From Pseudomonas lijiangensis (lineage in GTDB: Bacteria > Pseudomonadota > Gammaproteobacteria > Pseudomonadales > Pseudomonadaceae): DNA of 64,000 bases. The first letter of the stretch is position 1, and each line of letters starts with the position of its first letter. The stretch lies in NCBI RefSeq assembly GCF_018968705.1, contig NZ_CP076668.1, forward strand, positions 5,467,001-5,531,000, read 5' to 3'. The translations under genes were made by a program, and so were the position numbers. Positions 32,953 through 42,869 of the stretch are shown here, in pieces. A model generated the notes under the pieces. The model was not told the origin of the DNA, did not search any database, and was given only the letters and a program-made list of their open reading frames with translations.

Positions 32953-33066
32953 CACAAGACCTTGCAATCCCTAAAGCCACGATTAGGCCCCTCAACCGCG
33001 CAGGCTACAAATGAAAATCTGGGGGGTGGTATTGAGAAATTAGGTTTGTGGGGGAAACCATTGTCT

Positions 33067-34329
33067 TTATCGAAGCCTGCGGATGTTGTCGTTGATCTGA
33101 TTCTGGATGGTGCGCATTGTTTGCGGTGTGATTTGCTCAGGGAACATGCTTTTGGACATGGCCGTGAACCCACTGGCAACGTCGCAGACCTTCTCAATGA
33201 TGGCGTCTGTATCACGAGCTGAAAGCCCGGCTTCTTGCATTCCAAGCAAGACAAGGCTCTTGCGGCTTATATCCAGAGCTTCGCCCATCACATCCATCTG
33301 GTGGTAACCACCCGGTCCGTCACAGAAGGTTACGTCATAGGCAGGAGCCAGCGTCCATTCGCCGGTTGCGGACATGATGTAAGCGAAGTTCTTGGGATGA
33401 TCGTCCCGGTTGTTGAATACAACATTGAAAACGACTCGCTCGTAAGCAATCGCCTGCTCTCGCACATCGTTGGTACACATCAAGGTAGCACGCAGGAAAT
33501 TGGCATAATCCAGCGTGCCTGGCGTCTGGAAGTCTGCTCCCGTAAAGGCAGCCAGACTCTGCATGGGGACCCGCATACCGGCTTGTCGATCAAAACGTCT
33601 GGTAGCAAAGGCCGCCTGCCCATTGGGAAGCTGGAAGTACTGCGTCTGCGGGGTCTTGATGGCGCACTTGTGCAAACATTCGGAGTAAACCGCTTCGATT
33701 GCACAGACTTCAGGATGCTCCTGCCTGGCAGGGAACTTGATCAACCAGGCCTCCAGTCCGGGAGCCGCAGTCGTGGTGAACATCTCACTTGCGGGTGCAC
33801 GATAGAGCAAGGCTTTTGGCCTGGCACCTTGCGGGGATCCGCCCATTTGCAACAGCTTCTGCAAGAACTCGCCACCTTCGCCATTGAGCACGTCCAGGAC
33901 CTCGGCAGCCAGGCGGGCAAGGGGGATATCTTCTTGCGATGCATATGCCTCTGGCGCCATAGGCTCGAATGACATCGCGCCCATTGCATTGGCGCCAATG
34001 TAAGTCAGTCGCTCCAGAGGACCAATACGTGCGGGATTGAGACCTCGGCGCTTGAACAGACGATCCATCAACAGCATGCCCCAGCCGTCCGGCAGGGAGT
34101 CATAGATCGGTCCGGGCAGACCCAACTGATGAACCGGAAAGTCTTTGCGCAGCGCTGGCCCGTTCAAGGGAAGCTTATAGGCCGACAGCTCCAGCCCCCT
34201 GCTCTTTGCCTCATCACTGAACTCAAACGCTATCAGAGGGCGTCCGGTAATGGAGCTTGATGAAACAAGCGTGCCCCAGCGCCAGTGTTCGCCCCAGCCA
34301 TCGTAGTAAACGTCGACTTGCCTAAGCAT
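33067..34329 (-). CDS. hipA: HipA-type serine/threonine kinase toxin
   Basis: A 420-residue HipA-family kinase. The N-terminal couple domain runs to about 110 (MLRQVDVYYDGWGEHWRWGTLV), and the catalytic loop FNNRDDHPKNFAYIM with the metal-binding LAPAYDVTFCDG lies at about 305-337. E. coli HipA inactivates GltX by phosphorylation and induces persistence. The start lies eight bases inside the 3' end of the antitoxin gene hipB, the usual coupling. The codon use and position within the hut region suggest an acquired cassette. Confidence 0.92.
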   Translation of the reverse strand: MLRQVDVYYDGWGEHWRWGTLVSSSSITGRPLIAFEFSDEAKSRGLELSAYKLPLNGPALRKDFPVHQLGLPGPIYDSLPDGWGMLLMDRLFKRRGLNPARIGPLERLTYIGANAMGAMSFEPMAPEAYASQEDIPLARLAAEVLDVLNGEGGEFLQKLLQMGGSPQGARPKALLYRAPASEMFTTTAAPGLEAWLIKFPARQEHPEVCAIEAVYSECLHKCAIKTPQTQYFQLPNGQAAFATRRFDRQAGMRVPMQSLAAFTGADFQTPGTLDYANFLRATLMCTNDVREQAIAYERVVFNVVFNNRDDHPKNFAYIMSATGEWTLAPAYDVTFCDGPGGYHQMDVMGEALDISRKSLVLLGMQEAGLSARDTDAIIEKVCDVASGFTAMSKSMFPEQITPQTMRTIQNQINDNIRRLR

Positions 34330-34636
34330 TGTTGGGTTTCCTCTTGGCACGTTGGCGGCTGGCGCTGTTTTCGTAGCGAAGAATGTCGTCCAGGCTGTCC
34401 AGTTTGGGCTGAAACAAGCCCTCCAGCTCGCTGATACGTCCAAGCACCATCGCAACACGGACAAGACTCTCGAATGCCACGTTTCGACCCGCCTCCAGAT
34501 TGGACACAGTATTGACGCCGATGCCAGCACGCGCAGCTACATCAGCCTGGGTCATCTGCTGCGCCAGTCGCTCCTTGCGCAGCCGCTCGCAGAGCAGTTT
34601 GACCAGCTCATCAGGCCTTCTAAATCCTAAATCCAT
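34322..34636 (-). CDS. hipB: HipB-type antitoxin with XRE helix-turn-helix
   Basis: A 104-residue DNA-binding antitoxin. The helix-turn-helix is at about 28-55 (MTQADVAARAGIGVNTVSNLEAG). The C-terminal tail is basic (SRQRAKRKPNNA). It should repress its own operon and neutralise HipA. It overlaps hipA by eight bases. The upstream DNA is strongly AT-rich with dyads. Confidence 0.9.
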   Translation of the reverse strand: MDLGFRRPDELVKLLCERLRKERLAQQMTQADVAARAGIGVNTVSNLEAGRNVAFESLVRVAMVLGRISELEGLFQPKLDSLDDILRYENSASRQRAKRKPNNA

Positions 34637-34638
34637 AA

Positions 34639-34679
34639 TATTGTGTCTTAAATCATATTTAATGACTTAATCCACAATA
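34639..34679 (-). promoter_or_regulatory. AT-rich dyads upstream of hipB, candidate autoregulatory operator
   Basis: TTAAAT-CAT-ATTTAA (34648-34662) is a perfect dyad, and an outer pair TATTGTG (34639-34645) and CACAATA (34673-34679) brackets it. They start two bases upstream of the hipB ATG. HipB-family antitoxins bind palindromes at their own promoter; the assignment is by position only. Confidence 0.5.
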
Positions 34680-34907
34680 CTACAGATTTAAAAACCAATC
34701 CCCTCCCTTTTACTAACAAGCCCCACCACAAAGCAAAACCATTACCCGCTGTTACCCATCGCCCCAAAACCGTGCAAAACACCCCGCCAGTAACAAACTT
34801 TTCCTTCGTGCCCGGCAGCTCCACATACCCGCATAAACTCTCGAACCCCACGTTTTACTTAGCCTTCAGGCTTTCCATGGCTTTCTTCATCTGCCTGTGA
34901 AGAAAGT

Positions 34908-34923
34908 TGGTCTCTCGATTGCA
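34908..34923 (+). promoter_or_regulatory. Candidate sigma54 promoter of the hutU operon
   Basis: TTGGTCTCTCGATTGCAT has GG at 34909-34910 and GC at 34921-34922 with exactly ten bases between, the -24/-12 spacing of sigma54 promoters. The hutU operon of P. fluorescens is known to be sigma54-dependent and activated by CbrB/NtrC, which agrees. The HutC-type palindrome lies directly downstream. Confidence 0.7.
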
Positions 34924-34927
34924 TATG

Positions 34928-34941
34928 CTTGTATGTACAAG
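34928..34941. promoter_or_regulatory. HutC-type operator at the hutU promoter
   Basis: CTTGTATGTACAAG is a dyad with perfect 6-bp arms (CTTGTA/TACAAG). It begins five bases after the -12 GC and covers the expected transcription start, so bound HutC would block the sigma54 holoenzyme or initiation. It resembles known HutC sites. Confidence 0.75.
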
Positions 34942-35050
34942 TAGAGACAGGTTATAAAAGACCTCGCTCCACTCAACAGAATTCGCCTGAGTGCCAGGCA
35001 CCGCTCGCCCGTCATCGGGCTGGTTTGGATTGATCGCTGAGGATTTTTTT

Positions 35051-36748
35051 GTGACCGACACTCATCAAGACCGCAAACAAGACTGGACCCGCCACCGCGA
35101 TGTAGAAGTGCGGGCTGCCCGTGGCACTCAACTGACGGCAAAGAGCTGGCTGACCGAAGCGCCGCTGCGCATGCTGATGAACAACCTTGACCCGGAAGTG
35201 GCCGAAAACCCGAAAGAGCTGGTGGTCTACGGCGGGATCGGGCGTGCGGCACGCAACTGGGAGTGCTACGACAAGATCGTCGAGAGCCTGACCCAGCTCA
35301 ACGATGATGAAACCCTGCTGGTGCAGTCCGGCAAGCCGGTCGGCGTGTTCAAGACGCACAGCAATGCGCCGCGTGTGCTGATCGCCAACTCGAACCTGGT
35401 GCCGCACTGGTCCAGCTGGGAGCATTTCAACGAGCTGGATGCCAAGGGTCTGGCAATGTATGGCCAGATGACGGCAGGCAGCTGGATCTACATCGGCAGC
35501 CAGGGCATCGTCCAAGGCACTTACGAAACCTTCGTCGAAGCCGGTCGTCAGCATTACGACGGCAGCCTCAAGGGCCGTTGGGTACTGACCGCAGGTCTGG
35601 GTGGCATGGGTGGCGCACAGCCGCTGGCCGCGACCCTGGCCGGAGCCTGCTCGCTGAACATCGAATGCCAGCAGAGCCGTATCGATTTCCGTCTCAAGAC
35701 CCGCTACGTCGACGAACAGGCCACCGATCTGGACGACGCCCTGGCACGCATCGCCCGTTACACCGCCGAAGGCAAGGCCATCTCCATCGCCCTGTGCGGC
35801 AACGCGGCTGAAATCCTGCCGGAAATGGTCCGCCGCGGCGTGCGCCCGGACATGGTCACCGACCAGACCAGCGCCCACGACCCGCTCAATGGCTACCTGC
35901 CCAAAGGCTGGAGCTGGGAAGACTACCGCGCCCGTGCGCTGAGCGAGCCGGCCGCCGTCGTCAAGGCCGCCAAGCAGTCCATGGCCGAACACGTCGAAGC
36001 CATGCTGGCTTTCCAGAAAGCCGGGATTCCGACCTTCGACTACGGCAACAACATCCGTCAGATGGCCAAGGAAGAAGGCGTCGCCAATGCCTTCGACTTC
36101 CCGGGATTCGTGCCCGCCTACATTCGTCCGCTGTTCTGCCGTGGCATCGGTCCTTTCCGCTGGGCTGCCCTGTCGGGCGACCCGCAGGACATCTACAAGA
36201 CCGACGCCAAGGTCAAGGAGCTGATCCCGGATGACGCGCACCTGCACAACTGGCTGGACATGGCCCGCGAGCGCATCAGCTTCCAGGGTTTGCCGGCACG
36301 CATCTGCTGGGTCGGCCTGGGCCAGCGCGCCAGACTGGGTCTGGCCTTCAACGAAATGGTCCGCAGTGGCGAGTTGTCTGCGCCCGTGGTGATCGGTCGT
36401 GATCATCTGGACTCCGGCTCGGTCTCCAGCCCCAACCGCGAAACCGAGTCCATGCGTGACGGTTCCGATGCCGTATCCGACTGGCCGCTGCTCAACGCCC
36501 TGCTCAATACCGCCAGCGGCGCGACCTGGGTTTCTCTGCACCATGGCGGCGGCGTCGGCATGGGTTTCTCGCAGCATTCCGGGATGGTGATTGTCTGCGA
36601 CGGCACCGATGAAGCCGCCGAGCGTATTGCACGCGTGCTGCACAATGACCCGGCCACAGGCGTGATGCGTCACGCCGATGCCGGTTACGACATCGCTATC
36701 GATTGTGCCAAAGAGCAGGGCTTGAACCTGCCAATGATCGGGCGTTAA
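35051..36748 (+). CDS. hutU: Urocanate hydratase
   Basis: A 565-residue NAD-dependent enzyme that converts urocanate to imidazolonepropionate, the second step of histidine breakdown. Family signatures include [16 protein letters not shown] near residue 58, the NAD-binding [18 protein letters not shown] near 180, and [12 protein letters not shown] near the active site (about 418-429). GTG at 35051 is chosen because the protein then begins [15 protein letters not shown] as in relatives, with TGAGGA upstream. It is the first gene of the main hut operon. Confidence 0.97.
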   Translation: MTDTHQDRKQDWTRHRDVEVRAARGTQLTAKSWLTEAPLRMLMNNLDPEVAENPKELVVYGGIGRAARNWECYDKIVESLTQLNDDETLLVQSGKPVGVFKTHSNAPRVLIANSNLVPHWSSWEHFNELDAKGLAMYGQMTAGSWIYIGSQGIVQGTYETFVEAGRQHYDGSLKGRWVLTAGLGGMGGAQPLAATLAGACSLNIECQQSRIDFRLKTRYVDEQATDLDDALARIARYTAEGKAISIALCGNAAEILPEMVRRGVRPDMVTDQTSAHDPLNGYLPKGWSWEDYRARALSEPAAVVKAAKQSMAEHVEAMLAFQKAGIPTFDYGNNIRQMAKEEGVANAFDFPGFVPAYIRPLFCRGIGPFRWAALSGDPQDIYKTDAKVKELIPDDAHLHNWLDMARERISFQGLPARICWVGLGQRARLGLAFNEMVRSGELSAPVVIGRDHLDSGSVSSPNRETESMRDGSDAVSDWPLLNALLNTASGATWVSLHHGGGVGMGFSQHSGMVIVCDGTDEAAERIARVLHNDPATGVMRHADAGYDIAIDCAKEQGLNLPMIGR

Positions 36749-36763
36749 TGGCATTTGCCGTGG

Positions 36764-36788
36764 GTGTGGCGGTTCACAGCCGCCACAC
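36764..36788 (+). other. Strong hairpin between hutU and hutX
   Basis: GTGTGGCGG and CCGCCACAC form a perfect 9-bp stem with a 7-base loop, without a following T run. In the leader between an enzyme gene and a transporter gene of one operon it probably sets mRNA processing or partial termination rather than full stop. Confidence 0.6.
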
Positions 36789-36879
36789 CAGGATAATCAG
36801 GATGGACACTGATAACGCCCACAGGCCGGATGCCTACTTGAAGCTGCCGTCATCCTTTTCAGGCTTTGGAGCATCGACA

Positions 36880-37845
36880 ATGAAAATGAAAAAAGCGCTG
36901 TTAACCACTCTGGTATCCGCTGGCCTGCTGGTCAGCGCCGGTGCAAGTCAAGCAGCCGGGTGGTGCGAGTCAGGCAAGCCGGTCAAGTTTGCCGGTCTGA
37001 ACTGGGAAAGCGCGATGTTGCTGACCGACATTCTTCAAGTCGTCCTGAGCAAGGGCTACGGTTGCAGCGTGGACGCGCTGCCGGGCAACTCCATTGCCAT
37101 GGAAAACGCCCTGAGCACCAATGACATTCAGGTTTTCGCTGAAGAATGGGTAGGCCGCAGCGAAGTCTGGAACAAGGCCGCGGCGGCTGGAAAAGTCGTA
37201 GGCATCGGCGCTCCCGTGGTCGGTGCTGTCGAAGGCTGGTACGTGCCGCGCTATGTGATTGAAGGCGATGCCAAGCGCAAGCTGGAAGCCAAGGCCCCGA
37301 ACCTGAAATCCATTGCCGATCTGGCCCAGTACTCCGCCGTATTCAAGGATCAGGAAGAGCCCGGTAAAGGCCGTTTCTACAACTGCCCGGCAGGCTGGAC
37401 CTGCGAGCTTGAAAACAGCGAAATGCTCAAGACCTACGGCCTGGAAAGCAAGTACACCAACTTCCGCCCAGGCACCGGTCCGGCGCTGGACGCCGCTATT
37501 CTCTCCAGCTACAAGCGCGGTGAGCCGATCCTGACGTATTACTGGTCGCCTACTCCGCTGATGGGCCAGGTCGATCTGGTTCGTCTGGAAGAGCCCGGCG
37601 TCAACAAAACCATCGATATCAAGGTCGGCGTGTCCAAAACCTTCCACGAACAGGCACCAGAACTGGTCGCGGTCCTGGAGAAGGTCAACCTGCCTATCGA
37701 CCTGCTGAACCAGAACCTGGGACGCATGGCCAAGGACCGGATCGAATCGCCGAAACTGGCGAAGATTTTCCTCAAGGAGCACCCGGAAGTCTGGCACAAG
37801 TGGGTCAGCGAAGACGCTGCGAAAAAGGTTGAGGCCTCTCTGTAA
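36880..37845 (+). CDS. hutX: Histidine ABC transporter, periplasmic binding protein
   Basis: A 321-residue binding protein of the glycine-betaine/choline (OpuAC) type. The signal peptide ends near GASQA/AGWCES; the conserved LNWESAMLLTDILQVVLSKGYGC follows, then two lobes. The HutXWV systems of Pseudomonas transport histidine (and urocanate) rather than betaine; position between hutU and hutH supports this. The ATG at 36880 is chosen because the signal peptide then begins MKMKKALL. Confidence 0.9.
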   Translation: MKMKKALLTTLVSAGLLVSAGASQAAGWCESGKPVKFAGLNWESAMLLTDILQVVLSKGYGCSVDALPGNSIAMENALSTNDIQVFAEEWVGRSEVWNKAAAAGKVVGIGAPVVGAVEGWYVPRYVIEGDAKRKLEAKAPNLKSIADLAQYSAVFKDQEEPGKGRFYNCPAGWTCELENSEMLKTYGLESKYTNFRPGTGPALDAAILSSYKRGEPILTYYWSPTPLMGQVDLVRLEEPGVNKTIDIKVGVSKTFHEQAPELVAVLEKVNLPIDLLNQNLGRMAKDRIESPKLAKIFLKEHPEVWHKWVSEDAAKKVEASL

Positions 37846-37916
37846 ACCCCGAGCAGATTTATCTGCGCAGGCACAGGCGACATGGCTGTGCCTGACAACT
37901 TGATCGAGAGCACCTT

Positions 37917-38768
37917 ATGTTTCCCGAAAGTTTTACCTTCTCCATCGCCAACTGGGTCAACGACGGGGTTGATTCGCTGGTCACCGAGTACGGCGATGTG
38001 TTCCGGCACATCTCCGATACCTTGCTGTGGGCCATCGTCAATCTGGAAAGCCTGTTGCGCATGGCGCCCTGGTGGCTGGTACTGATGATCGTCGGCGGCA
38101 TTGCCTGGCATGCGACGCGAAAAGTCGTCACCACCGCATTGATCGTCGGCCTGCTGTTCCTGGTCGGCGCTGTCGGGTTATGGGACAAGCTGATGCAGAC
38201 CCTGGCGCTGATGCTGGTGGCCACCTTCATCGCTGTGCTGATCGGCATTCCTCTGGGCATTCTGTCGGCGCGCAGCAATCGCCTGCGCTCGGTGCTGATG
38301 CCGCTGCTGGATATCATGCAGACCATGCCCAGCTTCGTTTACCTGATCCCGGTGCTGATGCTGTTCGGCCTGGGCAAGGTCCCGGCCATCTTCGCCACCG
38401 TGATTTACGCCGCACCGCCGCTGATTCGCCTGACCGACCTGGGTATCCGTCAGGTCGATGGCGAAGTGATGGAAGCGATCAACGCCTTTGGTGCCAACCG
38501 CTGGCAGCAACTGTTCGGCGTGCAACTGCCGCTGGCGATGCCGAGCATCATGGCCGGTATCAACCAGACCACCATGATGGCGCTATCGATGGTCGTGATT
38601 GCGTCGATGATCGGTGCACGCGGCCTGGGCGAAGACGTTCTGGTGGGCATCCAGACCCTCAATGTCGGACGCGGCCTGGAAGCCGGTCTGGCCATTGTCA
38701 TTCTGGCGGTTGTCATCGACCGCATCACCCAGGCCTATGGCCGCCCACGGCATGAGGCGAGCAAATAA
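37917..38768 (+). CDS. hutW: Histidine ABC transporter, permease
   Basis: A 283-residue inner-membrane permease of the BPD-transport-1 type with about six helices. The EAA loop is [27 protein letters not shown] (about 182-208), which contacts the ATPase. It is homologous to OpuAB/ProW. The stop overlaps the hutV ATG by one base. Confidence 0.92.
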   Translation: MFPESFTFSIANWVNDGVDSLVTEYGDVFRHISDTLLWAIVNLESLLRMAPWWLVLMIVGGIAWHATRKVVTTALIVGLLFLVGAVGLWDKLMQTLALMLVATFIAVLIGIPLGILSARSNRLRSVLMPLLDIMQTMPSFVYLIPVLMLFGLGKVPAIFATVIYAAPPLIRLTDLGIRQVDGEVMEAINAFGANRWQQLFGVQLPLAMPSIMAGINQTTMMALSMVVIASMIGARGLGEDVLVGIQTLNVGRGLEAGLAIVILAVVIDRITQAYGRPRHEASK

Positions 38769-39595
38769 TGAGCCTGGAAGCAGACAAAATCGTCGTCAAG
38801 AACGTCTTCAAGATCTTCGGCAGCCGCTCGAAAGAAGCGCTGGCGATGGTAAAACAGAGCAAGAGCAAGGATCAGGTGCTGGACCAGACCGGCTGCGTAG
38901 TGGGCGTCAACGACCTCTCGCTGTCGATCGGCAGCGGCGAGATCTTCGTCATCATGGGCTTGTCGGGTTCGGGCAAATCGACGCTGGTGCGCCACTTCAA
39001 TCGCCTGATCGACCCCACCAGCGGCGAGATTCTGGTGGATGGCGAAGATATCCTGCAGTACGACACGGAGGCCCTGCGCCAATTCCGTCGTCACAAGATC
39101 AGCATGGTGTTCCAGAGCTTCGGCCTGCTGCCTCACAAGAGTGTGCTGGACAACGTGGCGTATGGCCTGAAAGTACGCGGCGAGAGCAAAGCCCTCTGTC
39201 AGGAGCGCGCGCAGCACTGGATTACCACCGTGGGCCTCAAGGGCTACGAAAAGAAATACCCGCATCAGCTCTCTGGCGGCATGCGCCAGCGCGTTGGTCT
39301 GGCACGGGCATTGGCGGCCGACACCGACATCATCCTGATGGATGAAGCGTTCAGCGCGCTCGACCCGCTAATCCGCGCCGAGATGCAGGACCAGTTGCTG
39401 GAGCTGCAATCGACGCTGAAGAAAACCATCGTATTCATTACCCACGACCTGGACGAAGCCGTACGTATCGGCAACCGGATCGCGATTCTCAAGGATGGCC
39501 GCCTGATTCAGGTGGGAACCCCCAGGGAAATCCTTCACTCGCCCGCCGACGATTACGTTGATCGTTTCGTGCAGCGGCGCGCAGTTACTGTTTAA
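38768..39595 (+). CDS. hutV: Histidine ABC transporter, ATP-binding protein
   Basis: A 275-residue ATPase. Walker A is GLSGSGKST (about 64-72), the Q-loop [10 protein letters not shown], the ABC signature LSGGMRQR (about 165-172), Walker [13 protein letters not shown] (about 185-196), and the H-loop FITHDLDEA. It resembles OpuAA/ProV but ends soon after the nucleotide-binding domain, without the paired CBS domains of full-length ProV. It energises HutXW uptake. Confidence 0.93.
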   Translation: MSLEADKIVVKNVFKIFGSRSKEALAMVKQSKSKDQVLDQTGCVVGVNDLSLSIGSGEIFVIMGLSGSGKSTLVRHFNRLIDPTSGEILVDGEDILQYDTEALRQFRRHKISMVFQSFGLLPHKSVLDNVAYGLKVRGESKALCQERAQHWITTVGLKGYEKKYPHQLSGGMRQRVGLARALAADTDIILMDEAFSALDPLIRAEMQDQLLELQSTLKKTIVFITHDLDEAVRIGNRIAILKDGRLIQVGTPREILHSPADDYVDRFVQRRAVTV

Positions 39596-39606
39596 GGATT
39601 GTGTCG

Positions 39607-41148
39607 ATGCAACGAGCAGAACAGATCGTTTTCGGTGATGCCCCGACAGGCTGGCAGGACGTGGTGGCCGTCGCCCGTGATGGCGCGCAACTGACGCTGT
39701 CGGAAAGTGCCTGGGCTCGCATCGACAATGCCCAGGCCATCGTCCAGCGCATCGTCGCCAGCGGCGAACGGGCCTACGGCGTGAACACCGGCCTTGGTGC
39801 GTTGTGCAATGTCTCACTGGCAGACGAACAACTCAGTCGCCTGTCGCGCAACACCTTGCTCAGCCATGCCTGTGGCGTAGGCGCACCGCTGCCCGACGAG
39901 CAAACGCGGGCAATCATCTGTGCCGCGATTCTCAACTACAGCCAGGGCAAGTCCGGCATCCATCGGCAGGTTGTGCAGGCGCTGCTGGCCTTGCTCAACC
40001 ACGGCATCACGCCGCAAGTGCCGTCGCAGGGCTCGGTGGGTTATCTGACCCACATGGCGCATGTCGGCATCGCGCTGCTGGGCGTGGGTCAGGTCAGCTA
40101 TGGCGGACACATCGTTCCAGCGCAGCAGGCCTTGAGCGAAGCAGGTCTGCACCCCGTTGAACTGGGCGCCAAGGATGGATTGTGTCTGGTCAACGGCACA
40201 CCCTGCATGACCGGCCTGAGCTGTCTGGCCATTGCCGACGCCACACGCCTGACGCAATGGGCCGATGTGATCGGGGCCATGACCTTTGAAGCGCTGCGCG
40301 GCCAGCTCGATGCCTTCGACGAAACCATCATCGCCCTCAAGCCCCATCCGGGTATGCAGCAGGTCGGCAGAAACCTGCGCAATCTGCTGGCGGGCAGTGA
40401 AGTGCTCGCCAGCAGCCAGGGTATCCGCACCCAGGACGCACTGAGCATACGCTCGATCCCGCAGGTGCACGGCGCCACGCGGGACCAGTTGGCCCATGCG
40501 ATCAAGCAGGTCGAAACCGAGCTGAATGCGGTCACCGATAACCCGTTGCTGCTGGGCACACCCGAGAATTACCGCGTGGTGTCGCAAGCCAACCCTCACG
40601 GCCAGTCCGTCGCCATGGCGGCGGATCTGCTGTGCGTGGCGGTGGCGGAGCTGGGTTCGATTGCCGAGCGGCGTCTGGATCGACTGATCAACCCGGCCGT
40701 CAGCGGCTTGCCGGCGTTTCTGGTCAGCCAGCCGGGCGTCAACTCGGGAATGATGATCGTCCAGTACGTGGCCGCATCGTTGTGTGCAGAAAACCGCCAG
40801 TTGGCCCAACCGGCCGTGGTCGACAACTACGTCACCTCTGGCCTGCAGGAAGATCACTTGAGCCTGGGCACCAGCGCCGCCTTGAAGCTGCACAAGGTAG
40901 TGAGTAACGCGACACAGATCCTGGCCATCGAATACCTGCTGGCGGCCCAGGCGTTTGAATTTCTCAAGCAACAGCGCTTCGGGGCAGGCACCGACATGGC
41001 CTGGCGTGCATTGCGTGAACAGATTCCTGCTTACGACGAAGACCGCTGGCTGGCTCCGGATATTGCCAGCAGCGTCACCGTCCTCAAGAACGAAGAAGTG
41101 CTGGAGAGGATTTTCCGGCACTGTCGTAACCAGACGACAACCCCATAA
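39607..41148 (+). CDS. hutH1: Histidine ammonia-lyase paralogue lacking the MIO triad
   Basis: A 513-residue aromatic amino acid lyase-family protein. The Ala-Ser-Gly triad that cyclises to the electrophilic MIO group is absent: where HutH2 reads [15 protein letters not shown] this protein reads GSVGYLTHMAH from residue 142. The catalytic Tyr of QDPYSLR (Tyr280 in P. putida HutH) is Leu279 here (QDALSIR). Other active-site residues remain: Tyr in YGVNTG, His in LLSHACGVG, Asn in LVNGT, Arg in LSIR, Glu in QEDH. It is probably not a normal histidase. The ATG at 39607 has AAGGA eight bases upstream and is preferred to GTG at 39601. Confidence 0.9.
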   Translation: MQRAEQIVFGDAPTGWQDVVAVARDGAQLTLSESAWARIDNAQAIVQRIVASGERAYGVNTGLGALCNVSLADEQLSRLSRNTLLSHACGVGAPLPDEQTRAIICAAILNYSQGKSGIHRQVVQALLALLNHGITPQVPSQGSVGYLTHMAHVGIALLGVGQVSYGGHIVPAQQALSEAGLHPVELGAKDGLCLVNGTPCMTGLSCLAIADATRLTQWADVIGAMTFEALRGQLDAFDETIIALKPHPGMQQVGRNLRNLLAGSEVLASSQGIRTQDALSIRSIPQVHGATRDQLAHAIKQVETELNAVTDNPLLLGTPENYRVVSQANPHGQSVAMAADLLCVAVAELGSIAERRLDRLINPAVSGLPAFLVSQPGVNSGMMIVQYVAASLCAENRQLAQPAVVDNYVTSGLQEDHLSLGTSAALKLHKVVSNATQILAIEYLLAAQAFEFLKQQRFGAGTDMAWRALREQIPAYDEDRWLAPDIASSVTVLKNEEVLERIFRHCRNQTTTP

Positions 41149-41217
41149 CAACAGGGCTGCAAGGCGGCCTGCTTCAAAAGAGCAACCGCCTGACATCAAT
41201 CAAGGAGTAGCTGCATC

Positions 41218-42765
41218 GTGACCAAACCCTCTGCCAAGTCATTGAATCTGATCCCCGGCCAACTGACGCTGGCGCAACTGCGAGCGATCTATCAGCAACC
41301 GGTAACGCTGAAGCTCGATAGCAGTGCCGATCAGCAGATCGACGACAGCGTGGCCTGCGTTGAACGCATCCTGGCCGAAAACCGCACGGCCTATGGCATC
41401 AACACCGGTTTCGGCCTGCTGGCCTCGACCCGCATCGCCAGCGAGGATCTGGAAAACCTGCAGCGTTCCCTGGTGCTGTCTCATGCCGCCGGTGTCGGGC
41501 AGCCGATCAGCGACGAACTGGTACGTCTGGTCATGGTGCTCAAGGTCAACAGCCTGAGCCGTGGTTTCTCCGGCATCCGGCGCGTGGTGATCGATGCCCT
41601 GATCGCCCTGATCAATGCCGAGGTCTATCCGCATATCCCGCTCAAGGGCTCGGTAGGCGCATCCGGCGATCTGGCACCGCTGGCTCATATGTCGCTGGTG
41701 CTGCTGGGTGAAGGCAAGGCTCGCTACAAGGGCGAATGGCTCGATGCCGTCGATGCGCTTGAAGTGGCTGGCCTGAAACCTCTGACCCTGGCTGCCAAGG
41801 AAGGTCTGGCCCTGCTCAACGGGACCCAGGTTTCCACGGCCTTCGCATTGCGTGGCCTGTTCGAGGGCGAGGACCTGTTCGCGGGCGCCATGGCCTGCGG
41901 CGCCCTGACCGTTGAAGCCGTGCTCGGCTCGCGCTCGCCTTTCGACGCCCGTATTCATGCCGCTCGCGGCCAGCGTGGCCAGATCGATGCCGCCGCCTGC
42001 TATCGCGACCTGCTGGGGGAAAGCAGCGAAGTGTCCGAATCCCATCGCAACTGCGACAAGGTCCAGGACCCCTACTCCCTGCGCTGCCAGCCACAAGTCA
42101 TGGGTGCCTGCCTGACCCAGTTGCGTCAGGCCGCCGAGGTATTGGAGATCGAGGCTAACGCCGTTTCCGACAACCCGTTGGTGTTCGCAGCCGAAAACGA
42201 TGTGATTTCCGGCGGCAACTTCCACGCCGAGCCCGTTGCCATGGCCGCTGACAACCTGGCGCTGGCCATCGCGGAGATCGGTTCCCTGAGCGAACGCCGC
42301 ATCTCGCTGATGATGGACAAGCACATGTCGCAGTTGCCGCCGTTCCTGGTGGCCAACGGCGGGGTCAACTCCGGCTTCATGATCGCCCAGGTCACAGCGG
42401 CCGCCCTGGCCAGTGAAAACAAGGCTCTGGCCCATCCCCACAGCGTCGATAGCCTGCCGACTTCGGCCAACCAGGAGGACCATGTTTCCATGGCTCCGGC
42501 TGCCGGCAAGCGGTTGTGGGAAATGGCAGAAAACGTTCGCGGGATTCTTGCCGTAGAATGGCTGGCTGCATGCCAGGGTCTGGACTTGCGCAACGGCCTC
42601 AAAACCTCTCCGAAACTGGAGCAGGCCCGCGCCTTGCTGCGCAGCAAAGTACCGCCCTATGAGAAGGACCGTTTTTTTGCACCGGACATAGAAGCTGCCA
42701 GCCAGCTATTGTCCTCAACTTGCCTGAACCCGTTGGTTCCTGCACGTCTGCTACCCAGTCTGTGA
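41218..42765 (+). CDS. hutH2: Histidine ammonia-lyase
   Basis: A 515-residue enzyme that removes ammonia from histidine to give urocanate, the first step of histidine breakdown and the source of the HutC inducer. The MIO-forming [15 protein letters not shown] (about 143-157) and [14 protein letters not shown] (about 281-294, with the catalytic Tyr) are intact, as are [11 protein letters not shown] and NQEDHVSM. It starts at GTG after AAGGAG. This is the functional histidase of the pair. Confidence 0.97.
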   Translation: MTKPSAKSLNLIPGQLTLAQLRAIYQQPVTLKLDSSADQQIDDSVACVERILAENRTAYGINTGFGLLASTRIASEDLENLQRSLVLSHAAGVGQPISDELVRLVMVLKVNSLSRGFSGIRRVVIDALIALINAEVYPHIPLKGSVGASGDLAPLAHMSLVLLGEGKARYKGEWLDAVDALEVAGLKPLTLAAKEGLALLNGTQVSTAFALRGLFEGEDLFAGAMACGALTVEAVLGSRSPFDARIHAARGQRGQIDAAACYRDLLGESSEVSESHRNCDKVQDPYSLRCQPQVMGACLTQLRQAAEVLEIEANAVSDNPLVFAAENDVISGGNFHAEPVAMAADNLALAIAEIGSLSERRISLMMDKHMSQLPPFLVANGGVNSGFMIAQVTAAALASENKALAHPHSVDSLPTSANQEDHVSMAPAAGKRLWEMAENVRGILAVEWLAACQGLDLRNGLKTSPKLEQARALLRSKVPPYEKDRFFAPDIEAASQLLSSTCLNPLVPARLLPSL

Positions 42766-42869
42766 TTTACCGCGAGCCTGGCAGGGCTCGCAATGGTAGT
42801 TCGCTGCGGGAAGCCGGAAGCAGGTGTTCTCGCAGCTATTTGCCATACCCAGTAATGAGATGGACGGAA

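Larger units (their letters stand above)
34664..35050. other. 387-base gap between hipB and hutU
   Basis: The left half (34680-34860) is pyrimidine-rich on the shown strand, and I see no gene in it. Two short reading frames on the minus strand lack ribosome-binding sites and overlap the hutU control region. The right half holds the sigma54-type promoter and the HutC-type operator described separately, then a leader of about 115 bases with a hairpin (CTCGCCCGTCATCGGGC) before the hutU GTG. Confidence 0.7.

Noticed and set aside
34648..34851. 67-residue minus-strand frame upstream of hipB
   Set aside because: It runs through the AT-rich hipB operator region, has no ribosome-binding site and no similarity that I recognise.
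34855..35061. 68-residue minus-strand frame across the hutU promoter
   Set aside because: It covers the sigma54 element, the HutC palindrome and the hutU start, which are better explained as control DNA.
36880..39595. Glycine betaine/proline transporter
   Set aside because: The proteins resemble OpuA/ProVWX, but the genes lie within the hut operon between hutU and hutH1 and match the known HutXWV histidine system.
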